Shown: in pieces, positions 17,489 through 26,923 of the stretch
How positions within the stretch are numbered: the stretch's first letter is position 1
Layout: the number at the start of each line of letters is the position of its first letter
Assembly: GCA_965200805.1 (NCBI GenBank)
Contig: OZ241384.1
Span: 2,604,001 to 2,668,000 of the forward strand
DNA length: 64,000 bases
Direction: 5' to 3'
From: MPNP01 sp026709725
GTDB lineage: Bacteria > Pseudomonadota > Alphaproteobacteria > Rhodobacterales > Rhodobacteraceae
Program-made: the position numbers and the translations under genes
Notes under the pieces: model-generated
What the model saw: only the letters and a program-made list of their open reading frames with translations
Databases searched by the model: none
Told to the model about the DNA's origin: nothing

Positions 17489-17600
17489 AATTCCGGACCC
17501 CGGGCATCAGACGGAGCGGACACTGCCCTGATCTCGGCGTCCGTGTCCCGGTTGCAATCTGGTTGTATCGGATTATACCTGAACAAATTGGTCCGGAATT
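17489..17600. repeat. 11-bp inverted repeat pair upstream of ABC ATPase
   Basis: AATTCCGGACC (17489-17499) and GGTCCGGAATT (17590-17600) are perfect complements 90 bp apart, the second ending 20 bp before the ABC ATPase start. They could be regulator sites or the ends of a very small element. No coding sequence lies between them. Confidence 0.5.
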
Positions 17601-17620
17601 AGGGTTTTGGAGTATCCATC

Positions 17621-18745
17621 ATGCCGAGTCCGAGGTTGGAGATCAGAAATATTTGCCAGACTTTGGCCGGGAGTCCGGTTCTTGACCGGGTTTCGCTGTC
17701 AGTGCCGCCTGGTGCAGTGACATGCCTGCTTGGTCCATCGGGCTGTGGCAAGACAACCACGCTGCGCATTATCGCCGGGATTGATCGCCAGCAGTCAGGG
17801 GAGGTTCTGATTGACGGAAAGACTGTTTCCAGTGACCGCATGCATCTGGAGCCGGAGCATCGGTCAGTCGGATTTCTGTTTCAGGATTACGCACTGTTTC
17901 CGCATCTGACGGTTCGTGACAATGTGGCATTTGGATTGGTCGGTCAGCCTGACGACCGCACTGCCCGTCTTGAGGAGTTGCTCGACAGGATCAAGCTCCG
18001 TGATTACGGCGAACGCTATCCGCATGAACTGTCAGGCGGTCAGCAGCAGCGTGTTGCACTTGCACGGGCCATTGCGCCGCGGCCGCGCATTCTGTTGATG
18101 GATGAACCGTTTTCCAATCTTGATGACCGGCTCCGCGACAGGGTTCGTGAGGAAACATTTGCGATATTGCGCCAGGAGAATATGGCAGCACTCCTGATAA
18201 CCCATGAGCCTGCCGAAGCAATGGTTATGGCCGATGAGATCGTCCTGATGCGTCATGGGTCCATTATCCAGTCCGGCTCTCCCTTTGAGATCTATGCCCA
18301 ACCCGTCGATCGGGAAGCGGCGGCATTCTTCTCCGATATCAATATCATTCATGGTGTTGTGCGGAACGCGACACTTGAGACTTCGTTTGGGAAATTCCCC
18401 GCAGGTCAGTATTTCGATGGGACTGATATCGAAATCATTATCCGTCCTCAGGATGTAAAGATTGACTTTGACCGGCGCGATCAGACACTTCTTCCGACTG
18501 AAAGTGACGGCGTGCCTGTGCCGGCGCGGGTCCAGCGGTCCTGTTACCTTGGGAGCAACAGTATCGTGGAATTCCAGACCGAGGATTCAATGACGCGCAT
18601 CAAGACCCGGGTTCCTCATGTCTTCCTGCCGAAACCCGGAACGCGCCTCTGGCTCAGCCTGCCGCGCAATCGCTGCATGCTCTTTCCCTGCACGACCCAG
18701 AACCGGATCGCCGGTCCGGTTCAAAAGACTGCCATATCAGCCTGA
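17621..18745 (+). CDS. Ferric-type ABC transporter ATP-binding protein (FbpC-like)
   Basis: ATPase of the FbpC/PotA/MalK class, 374 residues, predicted to power import of ferric iron or a related small solute. Walker A GPSGCGKTT (38-46), Q-loop FQDYALFP, signature LSGGQ (137-141) and Walker B LLMDEP (158-163) are all intact. A C-terminal TOBE-like regulatory domain begins about residue 245 (FSDINIIHGVVRN). No permease or periplasmic binding protein is adjacent, so it is an orphan subunit here; iron specificity is a family-level guess. Confidence 0.85.
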   Translation: MPSPRLEIRNICQTLAGSPVLDRVSLSVPPGAVTCLLGPSGCGKTTTLRIIAGIDRQQSGEVLIDGKTVSSDRMHLEPEHRSVGFLFQDYALFPHLTVRDNVAFGLVGQPDDRTARLEELLDRIKLRDYGERYPHELSGGQQQRVALARAIAPRPRILLMDEPFSNLDDRLRDRVREETFAILRQENMAALLITHEPAEAMVMADEIVLMRHGSIIQSGSPFEIYAQPVDREAAAFFSDINIIHGVVRNATLETSFGKFPAGQYFDGTDIEIIIRPQDVKIDFDRRDQTLLPTESDGVPVPARVQRSCYLGSNSIVEFQTEDSMTRIKTRVPHVFLPKPGTRLWLSLPRNRCMLFPCTTQNRIAGPVQKTAISA

Positions 18746-18873
18746 CCGTCCCGCCCGGCATCCGGGCTCGCAGCCCCCGGCTGTTGCATGAGATTTTCCG
18801 GTGCGATTTGTATTTACAATGTCGCAATAGTCAGTATGCTGAACGGCAAGGATTGATGGAGTGGAGAAACGGA

Positions 18874-19089
18874 ATGTTGAACAATATCGGTTTGCCTGGA
18901 CTGCTGCTCATTGCAATTATTGTGCTCGTTCTCTTCGGGCGGGGAAAGATCGCCGGGCTGATGGGGGAAGTTGGCAAGGGAATCTCCTCCTTCAAGAAAG
19001 GTGTGGATGAAGGCAAGAAAGAGCTCGAGGCAACCAATGTCGAATTCGAGAAAGACTCGTCTGTCAGTGAGAAAAAATCGACCACCTGA
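18874..19089 (+). CDS. tatA: Sec-independent translocase protein TatA
   Basis: Pore-forming/membrane-thinning component of the twin-arginine export system for folded proteins, 71 residues. A single N-terminal helix (LPGLLLIAIIVLVLFGRGKI) with the conserved Phe-Gly hinge is followed by an amphipathic helix and a charged tail. The ATG at 18874 has GGAG 7 nt upstream; in-frame starts at 18856 and 18784 would place extra residues before the helix. First gene of tatABC. Confidence 0.93.
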   Translation: MLNNIGLPGLLLIAIIVLVLFGRGKIAGLMGEVGKGISSFKKGVDEGKKELEATNVEFEKDSSVSEKKSTT

Positions 19090-19149
19090 ACCCGTGCCAT
19101 CATCCGTGGTGGCTCCGCAATAATGGTCCTGTGATGATGGCGCAGTCTC

Positions 19150-19704
19150 ATGCTTGACCTCGGTTGGGGCGAGTTGCTCATCATCGGTGTTGTCGCCCTC
19201 ATCGTCGTGGGCCCGAGGGACTTCCCCAGGATGTTCCGTGCGCTCGGGCGCTATACAGGCAGAATGCGTGGTATGGCCCGTGACCTGCAGCGGGCCATGA
19301 ACCAGGCAGCGGATGAATCCGGTATCAGGGATGTCGCCAAGGATATTGAGGCATCAGCATCAGCGCGTGATCTTGGTCTTGATGCCTTTGACAATGTCGC
19401 AAAGCGCGTGGGCTCGACGCTTGGAAAGGGTCCAACCGGAATCGCGGCAACAGGAGCTGCTGCCACTGCTGCAAACATGATTATGAATCCCGGCAAACCT
19501 GCCGGGACCGAGAGTGTGATGCAGGAGGGAGATCATGAGAAGTTGGAAGGCCGCAAGGGGGTCAGGGCTGCCGATTCCAGTCAGTCGACAACCATGAAGC
19601 CTGATCACGATCAGAAGCATGCGGGTCCGCGCAATGATCCGATGTCCAGCGGCGCCGAACCCCCTGATGTCACGGCGACCAGTGCGAATGAGCGTGCCTC
19701 CTGA
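19150..19704 (+). CDS. tatB: Sec-independent translocase protein TatB
   Basis: Substrate-receptor partner of TatC, 184 residues. N-terminal helix LDLGWGELLIIGVVALIVVGP carries the conserved Glu and Pro of TatB, followed by an amphipathic segment RDFPRMFRALGRYTGRMRGM and a long acidic, low-complexity tail rich in Ala, Asp and Ser. Its position between tatA and tatC confirms the call. Confidence 0.93.
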   Translation: MLDLGWGELLIIGVVALIVVGPRDFPRMFRALGRYTGRMRGMARDLQRAMNQAADESGIRDVAKDIEASASARDLGLDAFDNVAKRVGSTLGKGPTGIAATGAAATAANMIMNPGKPAGTESVMQEGDHEKLEGRKGVRAADSSQSTTMKPDHDQKHAGPRNDPMSSGAEPPDVTATSANERAS

Positions 19705-19710
19705 CCAGAG

Positions 19711-20730
19711 ATGGACGAGGATGATGTCGACAACAGCCGGGCGTCGCTGATTGAGCACCTTACGGAACTCCGCAAACGACTTATCTATTGCATTCTGGCG
19801 TTTCTGGTCGGCATGGTTGTCTGCTTCGCCTTCTGGGAATTCATTTTCCAGTATCTGACCGATCCCATCTGCAATGCTCTTGTCGAGCGAGGCCAGGCCT
19901 GCAACCTTATCCTGATCAAGTTGCAGGAAGGGTTCTTTGTCGCTGTCCGGATCTCTGTCATGGGCGGGATCATCCTTGCCTTTCCCTATATCAGTTTCCA
20001 GATGTGGCGGTTTGTGGCACCCGGTCTGTACCGTGATGAAAAATCCGCCTTCCTGCCCTTCATGCTGGCCTCACCCTTCATGTTTCTGCTTGGGGCGGCC
20101 TTTGCTTTCCTCGTCGTCATTCCGCTTGCCTTCAACTTCTTCCTCGGCTTTCAGCAGGACTCCACGGTTCTCGGTCCGAATGGGGCGCCGCCACCAGCCG
20201 CTGAGCAACCTGTGACAGAAGCACCGGCCGTTGAGCCATCCGGCCCATCCATTGCAGCCCTTGATCAAAACATCATCACCAGTGCGGGTGTGACATTCCA
20301 GGGGTCGGTTGCCGAATACCTGACCCTGACCATCAAATTCATCCTGGCCTTTGGCCTCTGTTTCCAGCTGCCGGTGCTCCTGACGCTCATGGGGAAGGCC
20401 GGTCTTGTCAGTGCCGGGGGTCTGGCAGCGTTCCGCAAATATGCCGTCGTTGCGATCCTGACCCTTGCTGCCGTTGTCACGCCCCCGGACGTGATCACTC
20501 AGGTCATTCTCTTTACAGTTGTTTACGGTCTCTATGAGATTTCCATCTTTCTGGTGGCCCGGGTTGAGCGCCGCCGGGTCGAAGAGTACAGGGAGCAGGG
20601 GATTCATTTTGATGATGACGACAGCAAATCAGGGCAGGATCAAGGTCCAAACGCAGGCGAAACCGGCACAGGGTCCAATCGGAAAGAGCAACACGAACCC
20701 GCTGAACACTCCAATGACAGAACCACTTGA
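19711..20730 (+). CDS. tatC: Sec-independent translocase protein TatC
   Basis: Six-helix membrane core of the Tat translocon, recognising twin-arginine signals. At 339 residues it is longer than the usual ~250-270. Conserved stretches are SLIEHLTELRKRL at the N-terminus, FPYISFQMWRFVAPGLY, and AVVTPPDVITQ near the fifth helix. A ~45-residue acidic insert rich in Pro and Glu (GAPPPAAEQPVTEAPAVEP) lies in a periplasmic loop, and a ~55-residue polar tail follows the last helix. It overlaps the DUF815 gene by 17 nt. Confidence 0.95.
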   Translation: MDEDDVDNSRASLIEHLTELRKRLIYCILAFLVGMVVCFAFWEFIFQYLTDPICNALVERGQACNLILIKLQEGFFVAVRISVMGGIILAFPYISFQMWRFVAPGLYRDEKSAFLPFMLASPFMFLLGAAFAFLVVIPLAFNFFLGFQQDSTVLGPNGAPPPAAEQPVTEAPAVEPSGPSIAALDQNIITSAGVTFQGSVAEYLTLTIKFILAFGLCFQLPVLLTLMGKAGLVSAGGLAAFRKYAVVAILTLAAVVTPPDVITQVILFTVVYGLYEISIFLVARVERRRVEEYREQGIHFDDDDSKSGQDQGPNAGETGTGSNRKEQHEPAEHSNDRTT

Positions 20731-21565
20731 GCGCATCGCCGCGGCCCTTGAGCGGCTTTCACCGCCGGGTCATCCCGTGCCCGATCCCGCCGCCGCAGAG
20801 GCGTATGTCTGGCGCGTTGGTCCGGATCGCTTGCAGCCGGTGGAGGACATCAACCGCATTGACCTTGATCTGCTGGTGGGCGTTGAGCGCGCCCGGAATA
20901 CCCTGCTCGCGAACACCCGCAGCTTTGCAAGGGGTCTGCCAGCCAACAACGCATTGCTGTGGGGCGCGCGGGGGATGGGGAAGTCATCTCTGATCAAGGC
21001 CGTGCACGCCACTGTGGCCTCAGACCACCCATCACTCAAACTTGTTGAGTTGCATCGTGAAGATCTTCCATCACTGGATCGCCTGCTTGATATTCTGCGC
21101 GGTTTTGCAGCATCGTGCATCCTGTTCTGCGATGATCTGTCCTTTGCGCATGATGAGCACCATTACAAATCACTCAAGGCTGTCCTTGATGGCGGGATCG
21201 AGGGGCGGCCAGGGAATGTCATATTCTACGTCACCTCGAATCGCCGGCATCTCATGCCGCGTGACATGATCGAGAATGAACGGTCAACCGCAATCAATCC
21301 TTCGGAGGCCGTGGAGGAAAAAGTTTCACTCTCCGACCGGTTTGGTTTGTGGCTGGGATTTCATCCATGCAGCCAGAAGCAGTATCTCAGGATGATTCAG
21401 CGCTATTGTGATGCCTATGACCTGCCGGCTGACGAACATGATCGGGTCCAGGGTGCAATCGAGTGGCAACAGACGCGCGGTGCCCGTTCCGGCCGTGTCG
21501 CCTGGCAGTATATTCTCCATCTTGCCGGAAAGTCCGGTGTGCGGATTCCCCCAACGACAGGTTGA
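20714..21565 (+). CDS. DUF815-family AAA+ ATPase
   Basis: Predicted ATPase of the DUF815 family, 283 residues. Walker A GARGMGKSSLIKA, Walker B CILFCDDLSF, and sensor-like YVTSNRRHLMPRDM are present, followed by the family stretch SLSDRFGLWLGFHPCSQKQYL. The start at 20714 (MTEPLERIAAALER) is preferred to longer forms running inside tatC. Function is unknown, but the gene is commonly found beside the NlpD-like peptidase and yajC in alphaproteobacteria; here it follows tatC. Its stop codon lies within a 20-bp tandem duplication. Confidence 0.88.
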   Translation: MTEPLERIAAALERLSPPGHPVPDPAAAEAYVWRVGPDRLQPVEDINRIDLDLLVGVERARNTLLANTRSFARGLPANNALLWGARGMGKSSLIKAVHATVASDHPSLKLVELHREDLPSLDRLLDILRGFAASCILFCDDLSFAHDEHHYKSLKAVLDGGIEGRPGNVIFYVTSNRRHLMPRDMIENERSTAINPSEAVEEKVSLSDRFGLWLGFHPCSQKQYLRMIQRYCDAYDLPADEHDRVQGAIEWQQTRGARSGRVAWQYILHLAGKSGVRIPPTTG

Positions 21566-21595
21566 CAGGATTGGCGACAGGTTGACAGGATTGGC
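21556..21595. repeat. 20-bp tandem duplication at DUF815 stop codon
   Basis: GACAGGTTGACAGGATTGGC occurs twice in direct succession (21556-21575, 21576-21595). The DUF815 TGA is in the first copy. Confidence 0.85.
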
Positions 21596-21751
21596 GGTCA
21601 GTTCCCGACTGCCGGCCCGGTCCCGTTTGGAGATCATCCGCCGACATGATCATCACCGGTTTGTGGTCAAATGCCGGTGTCGGGCCTGATGCCCGGCAAC
21701 CGGGCCCCGGGAGCTTGCCTGCCCACTGAAACCCGGAGGGCCGGTCAATCC

Positions 21752-22897
21752 CTACTTCGGATAACTGTCCGGCGGCAGATAGGAACGCGGATCAACACCG
21801 ACAGTTCCCTCGCGTGTCTCAAAATGCAGGAAGCCGGGCTTTTCAGCCAGGACCCCGATCTTCTCGCCCAGTGTGACAACATCGTCTTTCTTGAGGGTGA
21901 CATCGGTGAGATGCTGGTAGACCGAATAAATGTCATTGGCATGACGAATAAGCATAATCGTCGACTGTTCAGTCAATCCAGAGACCAGTGCGACCCGCCC
22001 GTCAGCAATCGCAAAAACATCGGCTCCCGCCGGCGCCGCAATATCAAGACCACCGTGACCGGCCGACGAAGTGATTTCATCCACGATCCGGCCTTCCATC
22101 GGTTTGGCAAAGCTGGGGGGCGGTGCCTCACTGACGATTTCTGCCGGAGGCGGGTTGCCCGGCACCACATCTGCAGTCTGGGCGGCATCGGGCGCTGTTT
22201 CAGCCGGTGTCGCAGATTGATCCTCATCGGCACCGGGGTCGGGTGCAGGTGACGGAGGATCGGCAGGCGCGGAAGGCGGCGGTTGGCTCTCGGTCGGATC
22301 CGTGCCCTGCGGCGCGCTGGAGGTCCGGGTCTCCGGTTGCCTGATGGGGACAACCAGAACCATGCCGGACCTGACGGTGAAGTCGGATTGCATTGCGTTC
22401 CATTCCGCAAGCGTCCGGACTGAAATACTGTAGATTTCGGCGATGGTGTAGAGCGTCTCACCGGGTCGGACCGTGTGTCGAATGTAGGCTCCGTCGGGGA
22501 CTTCCGTATCGGTGACGGGGTCATCCTGTTCAGTGATGACGGCATCACGGGGCACATCCTGATGGATGGCTGGCAGGCGGATGACGGTTCCCTGGGAGAG
22601 ACGCCGATTGACATTCAGGCCATGATTGATGTCGGACAGTGTAAAGCGGTCTTCGCCGACCCGGCTGGCAAGGTCCGTCAGTGTTTCGCCTGCCAGCACT
22701 TCGGCATAGCGACGTCCACCAATCATGATGATCCCGTCCTGGTCTGCGGCGGGCCAGGGCTGCAGTGTATCAATGTCGGTGGCTCCGGCCCGTCCGGATG
22801 TCACATCGCTGCGGAAATCAACGCACCCTGCCACCAGCATGGCAAGGCCAGTGAGGAGGATGCAGGCTGATAAATCCTGCCGGCGCGTCATGGTCAT
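21752..22897 (-). CDS. NlpD-like lipoprotein: two LysM domains and degenerate M23 peptidase domain
   Basis: Envelope protein of 381 residues, probably an activator of cell-wall amidases. The lipoprotein signal ends at Cys25 (AMLVAGC). Two LysM peptidoglycan-binding domains follow (YAEVLAGETLTDLASRVGE and HTVRPGETLYTIAEIYSISV), then a Pro/Ala-rich linker and a C-terminal M23/LytM domain. The first zinc motif GHGGLD and the later YQHLT histidine are present, but the final HxH motif reads FLHFE, losing its first His, as in non-catalytic NlpD/EnvC-type activators. The start at 22897 has GGGAGG 9 nt upstream. Followed upstream by pcm and surE in the usual order. Confidence 0.9.
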   Translation of the reverse strand: MTMTRRQDLSACILLTGLAMLVAGCVDFRSDVTSGRAGATDIDTLQPWPAADQDGIIMIGGRRYAEVLAGETLTDLASRVGEDRFTLSDINHGLNVNRRLSQGTVIRLPAIHQDVPRDAVITEQDDPVTDTEVPDGAYIRHTVRPGETLYTIAEIYSISVRTLAEWNAMQSDFTVRSGMVLVVPIRQPETRTSSAPQGTDPTESQPPPSAPADPPSPAPDPGADEDQSATPAETAPDAAQTADVVPGNPPPAEIVSEAPPPSFAKPMEGRIVDEITSSAGHGGLDIAAPAGADVFAIADGRVALVSGLTEQSTIMLIRHANDIYSVYQHLTDVTLKKDDVVTLGEKIGVLAEKPGFLHFETREGTVGVDPRSYLPPDSYPK

Positions 22898-22946
22898 GCT
22901 GCGGTGCCTCCCTGGATTGCCAGCGATTGACAGTATGCGGATATGC

Positions 22947-23582
22947 TCATTGCACCAGACCTTGACGCATAGGGACAAACTTAACCCGGAAGAGACTTTC
23001 CAGATGCACATTTTTGGCGGATTTTTTGATCTTCGTCAATCGCTGAACGGTCTGGGACTCGACAACCGGCAAAACCATGATGCCATCGACATTCAGCAAA
23101 TTGACCAGATCCTGCGGGACGCTGGTCGCTGCGGCTGTGACAATGATCCGGTCAAATGTCTGATGCGCATCCAGAACCGATGCACTGTCGGCATGATGAT
23201 ATGTGATATTTGTCAATGCATAGACCTCGGTCAGGAGTTTGCGCGCCAGATCCTGCAGGGATTTGATGCGCTCAAGGGTGACGACATCTCTGGCAAGGCA
23301 TGCCAGTATGGCGGTCTGGTAGCCGGAGCCGGTCCCGACTTCAAGAACTGAATGTGCGTCCGAGATCTCAAGGGCATGGGTCATGAATGCGACAAGCGAG
23401 TACTGACTGATTGTCTGGCCGCGACCGATGGCCAGCGGGATGTCATCATAGGCAATGTCCTTGTAACTGTCCCTGAGGAAATCGCGCCGGTCAATTTTTG
23501 TAAAGATATCCAGCAGACCGGCATCATTGAGACCCTTGTCCTCGAGAGCCCGGGTCACAATTGCCGGCCAGTCATGCGCCAT
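22947..23582 (-). CDS. pcm: Protein-L-isoaspartate O-methyltransferase
   Basis: Repairs isoaspartyl residues in aged proteins by methylation with S-adenosylmethionine. 211 residues from the chosen start MAHDWPAIVTRA. The SAM motif VLEVGTGSGYQTAILA and the upstream IGRGQTISQYSLVAFM stretch are intact. The start overlaps the surE stop by 11 nt, and the surE-pcm pairing is widely conserved. Longer in-frame starts (to 23633) run further into surE and are less likely. Confidence 0.94.
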   Translation of the reverse strand: MAHDWPAIVTRALEDKGLNDAGLLDIFTKIDRRDFLRDSYKDIAYDDIPLAIGRGQTISQYSLVAFMTHALEISDAHSVLEVGTGSGYQTAILACLARDVVTLERIKSLQDLARKLLTEVYALTNITYHHADSASVLDAHQTFDRIIVTAAATSVPQDLVNLLNVDGIMVLPVVESQTVQRLTKIKKSAKNVHLESLFRVKFVPMRQGLVQ

Positions 23583-24360
23583 CAAGTGCCTCCGCAAGTT
23601 GCCGGGTTGCATGATGATCCGTGAGGTCGGCACGCATTGGCGTCACCGTGATCCAGTTCTCCTGATTGAGCTGGACATCGGTGCCGGGAGCAGAAGGCAG
23701 CTGCTGGTCACCGCCAACCACAATGACATATTCCCGCCCTGATGGCGTTGTGAAGGGCTTGATGCCGAACACGAGACCCTGCCGGAACCCCTGGGGACAG
23801 GCCCGCATTCCCATGACCGCATCAGCGGGGCAGGGCGGAAAATTCACATTCAGGAACAATCGGTAATCGGCGCCATCCCACGGGGTTTTCTGGATCAGAT
23901 CCTGCAGACACTGCAAACCGTGCCGGTTGACGGACTCAAACGGGTTTTCAAGACCCCGGTTTGCGGGACCGAAATACTGGGAGACCGCCATGGAGCGGAT
24001 GCCCTGCAGAGCCCCCTCCATCGCCGCGCCGATCGTTCCGGAATAGAGTGTATTTTCCCCTGCATTGTTGCCCCGATTGATACCGGAAAGAACAAGATCG
24101 GGCTTTGCGTCCATGACATGATTCAGGGCCACCAGAACGCAGTCTGCCGGCGTTCCCTGGACACTGAAGCGGCGTTTGCCGATCTCGGTGACCAGAAAGG
24201 GCGTGATGTATGAAACGCAATGACCGGTGCCGGATTGCTCAATTGCAGGCGCAACAGTCCAGACCGCGCCATCCGTCCCCGCCAGAGACCGGGCGATCTC
24301 CTCAAGAACGGCCAGACCGGCCGCATTGATTCCGTCGTCATTGGTGACAAGTATGCGCAT
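23572..24360 (-). CDS. surE: 5'-nucleotidase SurE
   Basis: Metal-dependent nucleoside 5'-monophosphate phosphatase, 262 residues. The N-terminal active-site motif ILVTNDDGINAAGL and the later SGINRGNNAGENTLYSGTIGAA are characteristic. It is transcribed with serS upstream and pcm downstream. Confidence 0.96.
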   Translation of the reverse strand: MRILVTNDDGINAAGLAVLEEIARSLAGTDGAVWTVAPAIEQSGTGHCVSYITPFLVTEIGKRRFSVQGTPADCVLVALNHVMDAKPDLVLSGINRGNNAGENTLYSGTIGAAMEGALQGIRSMAVSQYFGPANRGLENPFESVNRHGLQCLQDLIQKTPWDGADYRLFLNVNFPPCPADAVMGMRACPQGFRQGLVFGIKPFTTPSGREYVIVVGGDQQLPSAPGTDVQLNQENWITVTPMRADLTDHHATRQLAEALDGA

Positions 24361-24417
24361 CGTTGGCAGTTTCCTAATCTTGGCCGGGATTCTGATCTCT
24401 CACGGATCTGTCCTTGG

Positions 24418-25728
24418 TCAGTCCGGCAGTGATTCCTGTACCAGTTGACCGTTCGCATCAATCGTGTTCATGTGATTGAGATAGGGGTGCAGCACAGCGG
24501 GCAGCCCAATGCTGCCATCGGCATTCTGACCATTTTCAAGGACAGCAATGAGTGTGCGGCCCACCGCAAGCCCTGATCCGTTCAGCGTATGGACAAACGC
24601 CGGCCCTCCACCTCCCCGGGGCGAGAAGCGGGCATTCATCCGGCGCGCCTGGAAGTCGCCGCAGTTGGAGACCGAGCTGATTTCGCGGTAGGCGTCCTGG
24701 CCGGGCAGCCAGGCTTCAACATCCCATGTCTTGGCAGCGCCGAATCCCATATCACCCGTGCAGAGACAGACCGTTCTGTAGGGGATCTCAAGCCGCTCGA
24801 GGACCCCTTCGGCGCACCGGAGCATGCGGCGATGTTCGCCCTCGCTCAGGTCCGGGGTTGTCACCGAGACCATTTCAACCTTTTCAAACTGGTGCTGGCG
24901 CAGCATGCCGGCTGTATCCTTGCCGGCTGCGCCGGCCTCTGACCGGAAACACTGGGTCAGGGCACAATAGCGGTGGGGCAGGCTCTCCTCGTCGAGAATG
25001 GAATCGCGGACCAGGTTGGTCAATGCAACCTCTGCTGTCGGAATCAGCCACTTGCCATTCTCTGTCCGGTAGGAATCCTCGGCAAATTTCGGCAACTGGC
25101 CCGTCCCGAACATGATCTCCGGTCTGACAAGAACCGGTGTCCAGATTTCCATCAGGCCGTTTTCCCCGGTCTGAACATCAAGCATGAACTGCCCGATCGC
25201 ACGATGCAATCGGGCCACAGCACCCTTGAGGAGGCTGAAGCGTGATCCTGATATCCGTGCCGCACTCTGAAAATCCATACCCTTCCTGACACCATCAAGG
25301 TCGTGATGTTCCCTGGGTGAAAACGCGAAATCCCGGGGCCTGCCCCAACTGTGCAGAACCACATTGTCATTTTCGGATGTTCCAAAGGGGACATCAGGCA
25401 GTGGTCGATTGGGAAGAACGGCCAGCCGCGCCTGCAGATCATCGTCCAGCTGTCCCGCTGCTGTCTCAAGTGCACGAATTCGGTCCCGGCCTTCGGATAA
25501 GGATGTCCGCAGCCGTTCAAAAGCCGTCTCGTCATTGGCCGCCCTGGCCCTGGCAACGTCCTCCGAGGCAAGCCTGTGTGCGGAACGCGCCTCTTCAAGG
25601 GCATGAATGGCGGCCCGCCGCTTGCGGTCCATTTCAAGAATCTCTGCGGCCAGTGCCGGCTCACCCCTGAGCCCGAGGGCTTCGTCAAATGTGTCGGGAT
25701 CACTGCGTATATGCTTTATGTCATGCAT
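24418..25728 (-). CDS. serS: Seryl-tRNA synthetase
   Basis: Class II aminoacyl-tRNA synthetase, 436 residues. An N-terminal coiled-coil tRNA-binding arm (about 30-110) precedes the catalytic core with motif 2 (TQCFRSEAGAAGKDTAGMLRQHQFEKVE) and motif 3 (NGSGLAVGRTLIAVLEN). First gene of the minus-strand serS-surE-pcm-NlpD group. Confidence 0.97.
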   Translation of the reverse strand: MHDIKHIRSDPDTFDEALGLRGEPALAAEILEMDRKRRAAIHALEEARSAHRLASEDVARARAANDETAFERLRTSLSEGRDRIRALETAAGQLDDDLQARLAVLPNRPLPDVPFGTSENDNVVLHSWGRPRDFAFSPREHHDLDGVRKGMDFQSAARISGSRFSLLKGAVARLHRAIGQFMLDVQTGENGLMEIWTPVLVRPEIMFGTGQLPKFAEDSYRTENGKWLIPTAEVALTNLVRDSILDEESLPHRYCALTQCFRSEAGAAGKDTAGMLRQHQFEKVEMVSVTTPDLSEGEHRRMLRCAEGVLERLEIPYRTVCLCTGDMGFGAAKTWDVEAWLPGQDAYREISSVSNCGDFQARRMNARFSPRGGGGPAFVHTLNGSGLAVGRTLIAVLENGQNADGSIGLPAVLHPYLNHMNTIDANGQLVQESLPD

Positions 25729-26923
25729 TTCCCTGCACCGCTCCAGCCGACATCATGCGACATCAACGGGCATTACCCATTAATCTTCAGAATCATAGTC
25801 CAGGGTCATGATTTTTTTACAACATGCGACCTGCAAACACATGGACCCATCCATGACCTGTCCGCGCGACTCCCGTCACGGGTGCCGATCCCGAGTGAGG
25901 TGGAAGGGTCGGCCGGATCAGCATCTGGACAAGAGATCATGAAAGGACGCAGTTCCCCTGCTGCAGCTCTTTCTGCATACTGCACACATGCAAGACCGGT
26001 TAGCCGGGCAGGGCATGAGCGGGCTCCAATCGGCACAGGACCTGCTGCCTGCCTGGAAGACCTGCAACCGGAGCCGGCGGAATCCGGGGGCGTGATCCCC
26101 GTATGGCGGACCCGGAAATCTCCATGTCTCCGATCATGCAGGATCCGCCAGAATCGCATTCGGCTCCAGTCAGCGTTCCGGCGAAAACGCCGCCCCGCTT
26201 TCCGAATGGTTTCGCGGCAGCACCGATCCGTGTCACCTCCGGGCCGCGCCGCCCGGTCAATCCATTGGATCCGGAGCCGGACTCGGGGAGAGCGCTCCCC
26301 ATCAGGCAACCCCTTCCCCGGAGGACAGCACGGGGAGAACGCCCGGACGCATCCGCAATCCACACCATCCCTTGCCAGGACAAAAGAGGTTGCCACAGAA
26401 GAGATCACCGCCCCAGGGGAGACCCCCCACCGATCGGGCGACACGCCGCCAGCCCCCGATCATGACGCCCTGGCACCGAGACCCTCTGCAGGCAGCCTTG
26501 CCCCAGGGTCTCAACCGGAAGGGGCGGGATCCGGTCAGAAGGGATCGGGGATGGGGGAGAGCGTATGGACCCCCGTGATGATCGCTCCGGACGGCGGTCG
26601 CCTGGCGTGTCCCCGGGCCGGATCGGCCGGCCGATGACAACCGGCTCCGCCTGGCACGGGCGGCCCCCAGGGGAGGATTGGTGGAGGGCTGGCGGTCGAA
26701 TCGTGTCAGGAGGCGGGGCGCGTCGGGCGATGTCAGCAAACGTCAGCCATAGGAGAATCACTCCCTCCGGCGGGTGTGGTTCTTATGGAGTGGTGGCTGG
26801 TGGTGTTAAATGCGCTGTGGTTGAGACCGGAGAGCGGGACGATGTTGGCTCTATGGATCAGGATGACCTTGACCGGGACTGCCGTCATTTACCAAAACCA
26901 TGAGACAGTTGGAATGAACCTCC
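25729..26923. other. 1.2-kb region without recognisable gene
   Basis: Lies between the serS 5' end and the AAA gene. Long open frames exist on both strands (for example 25806-26444 minus) but they are Arg/Pro/Gly-rich, lack ribosome sites and match no family I know, as expected from G+C-rich non-coding sequence. It includes the serS promoter region and one copy of a 48-bp interspersed repeat. It may be decayed sequence at a rearrangement breakpoint. Confidence 0.5.
26092..26140. repeat. 48-bp interspersed repeat, copy 1
   Basis: Begins GTGATCCCCGTATGGC and matches 41518-41565 at about 41 of 48 positions. Both copies lie in gene-poor accessory stretches. Confidence 0.5.

Noticed and set aside
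25576..26637. 353-codon plus-strand ORF
   Set aside because: Its first part is antisense to serS and the rest lies in G+C-rich sequence with no ribosome site or family resemblance.
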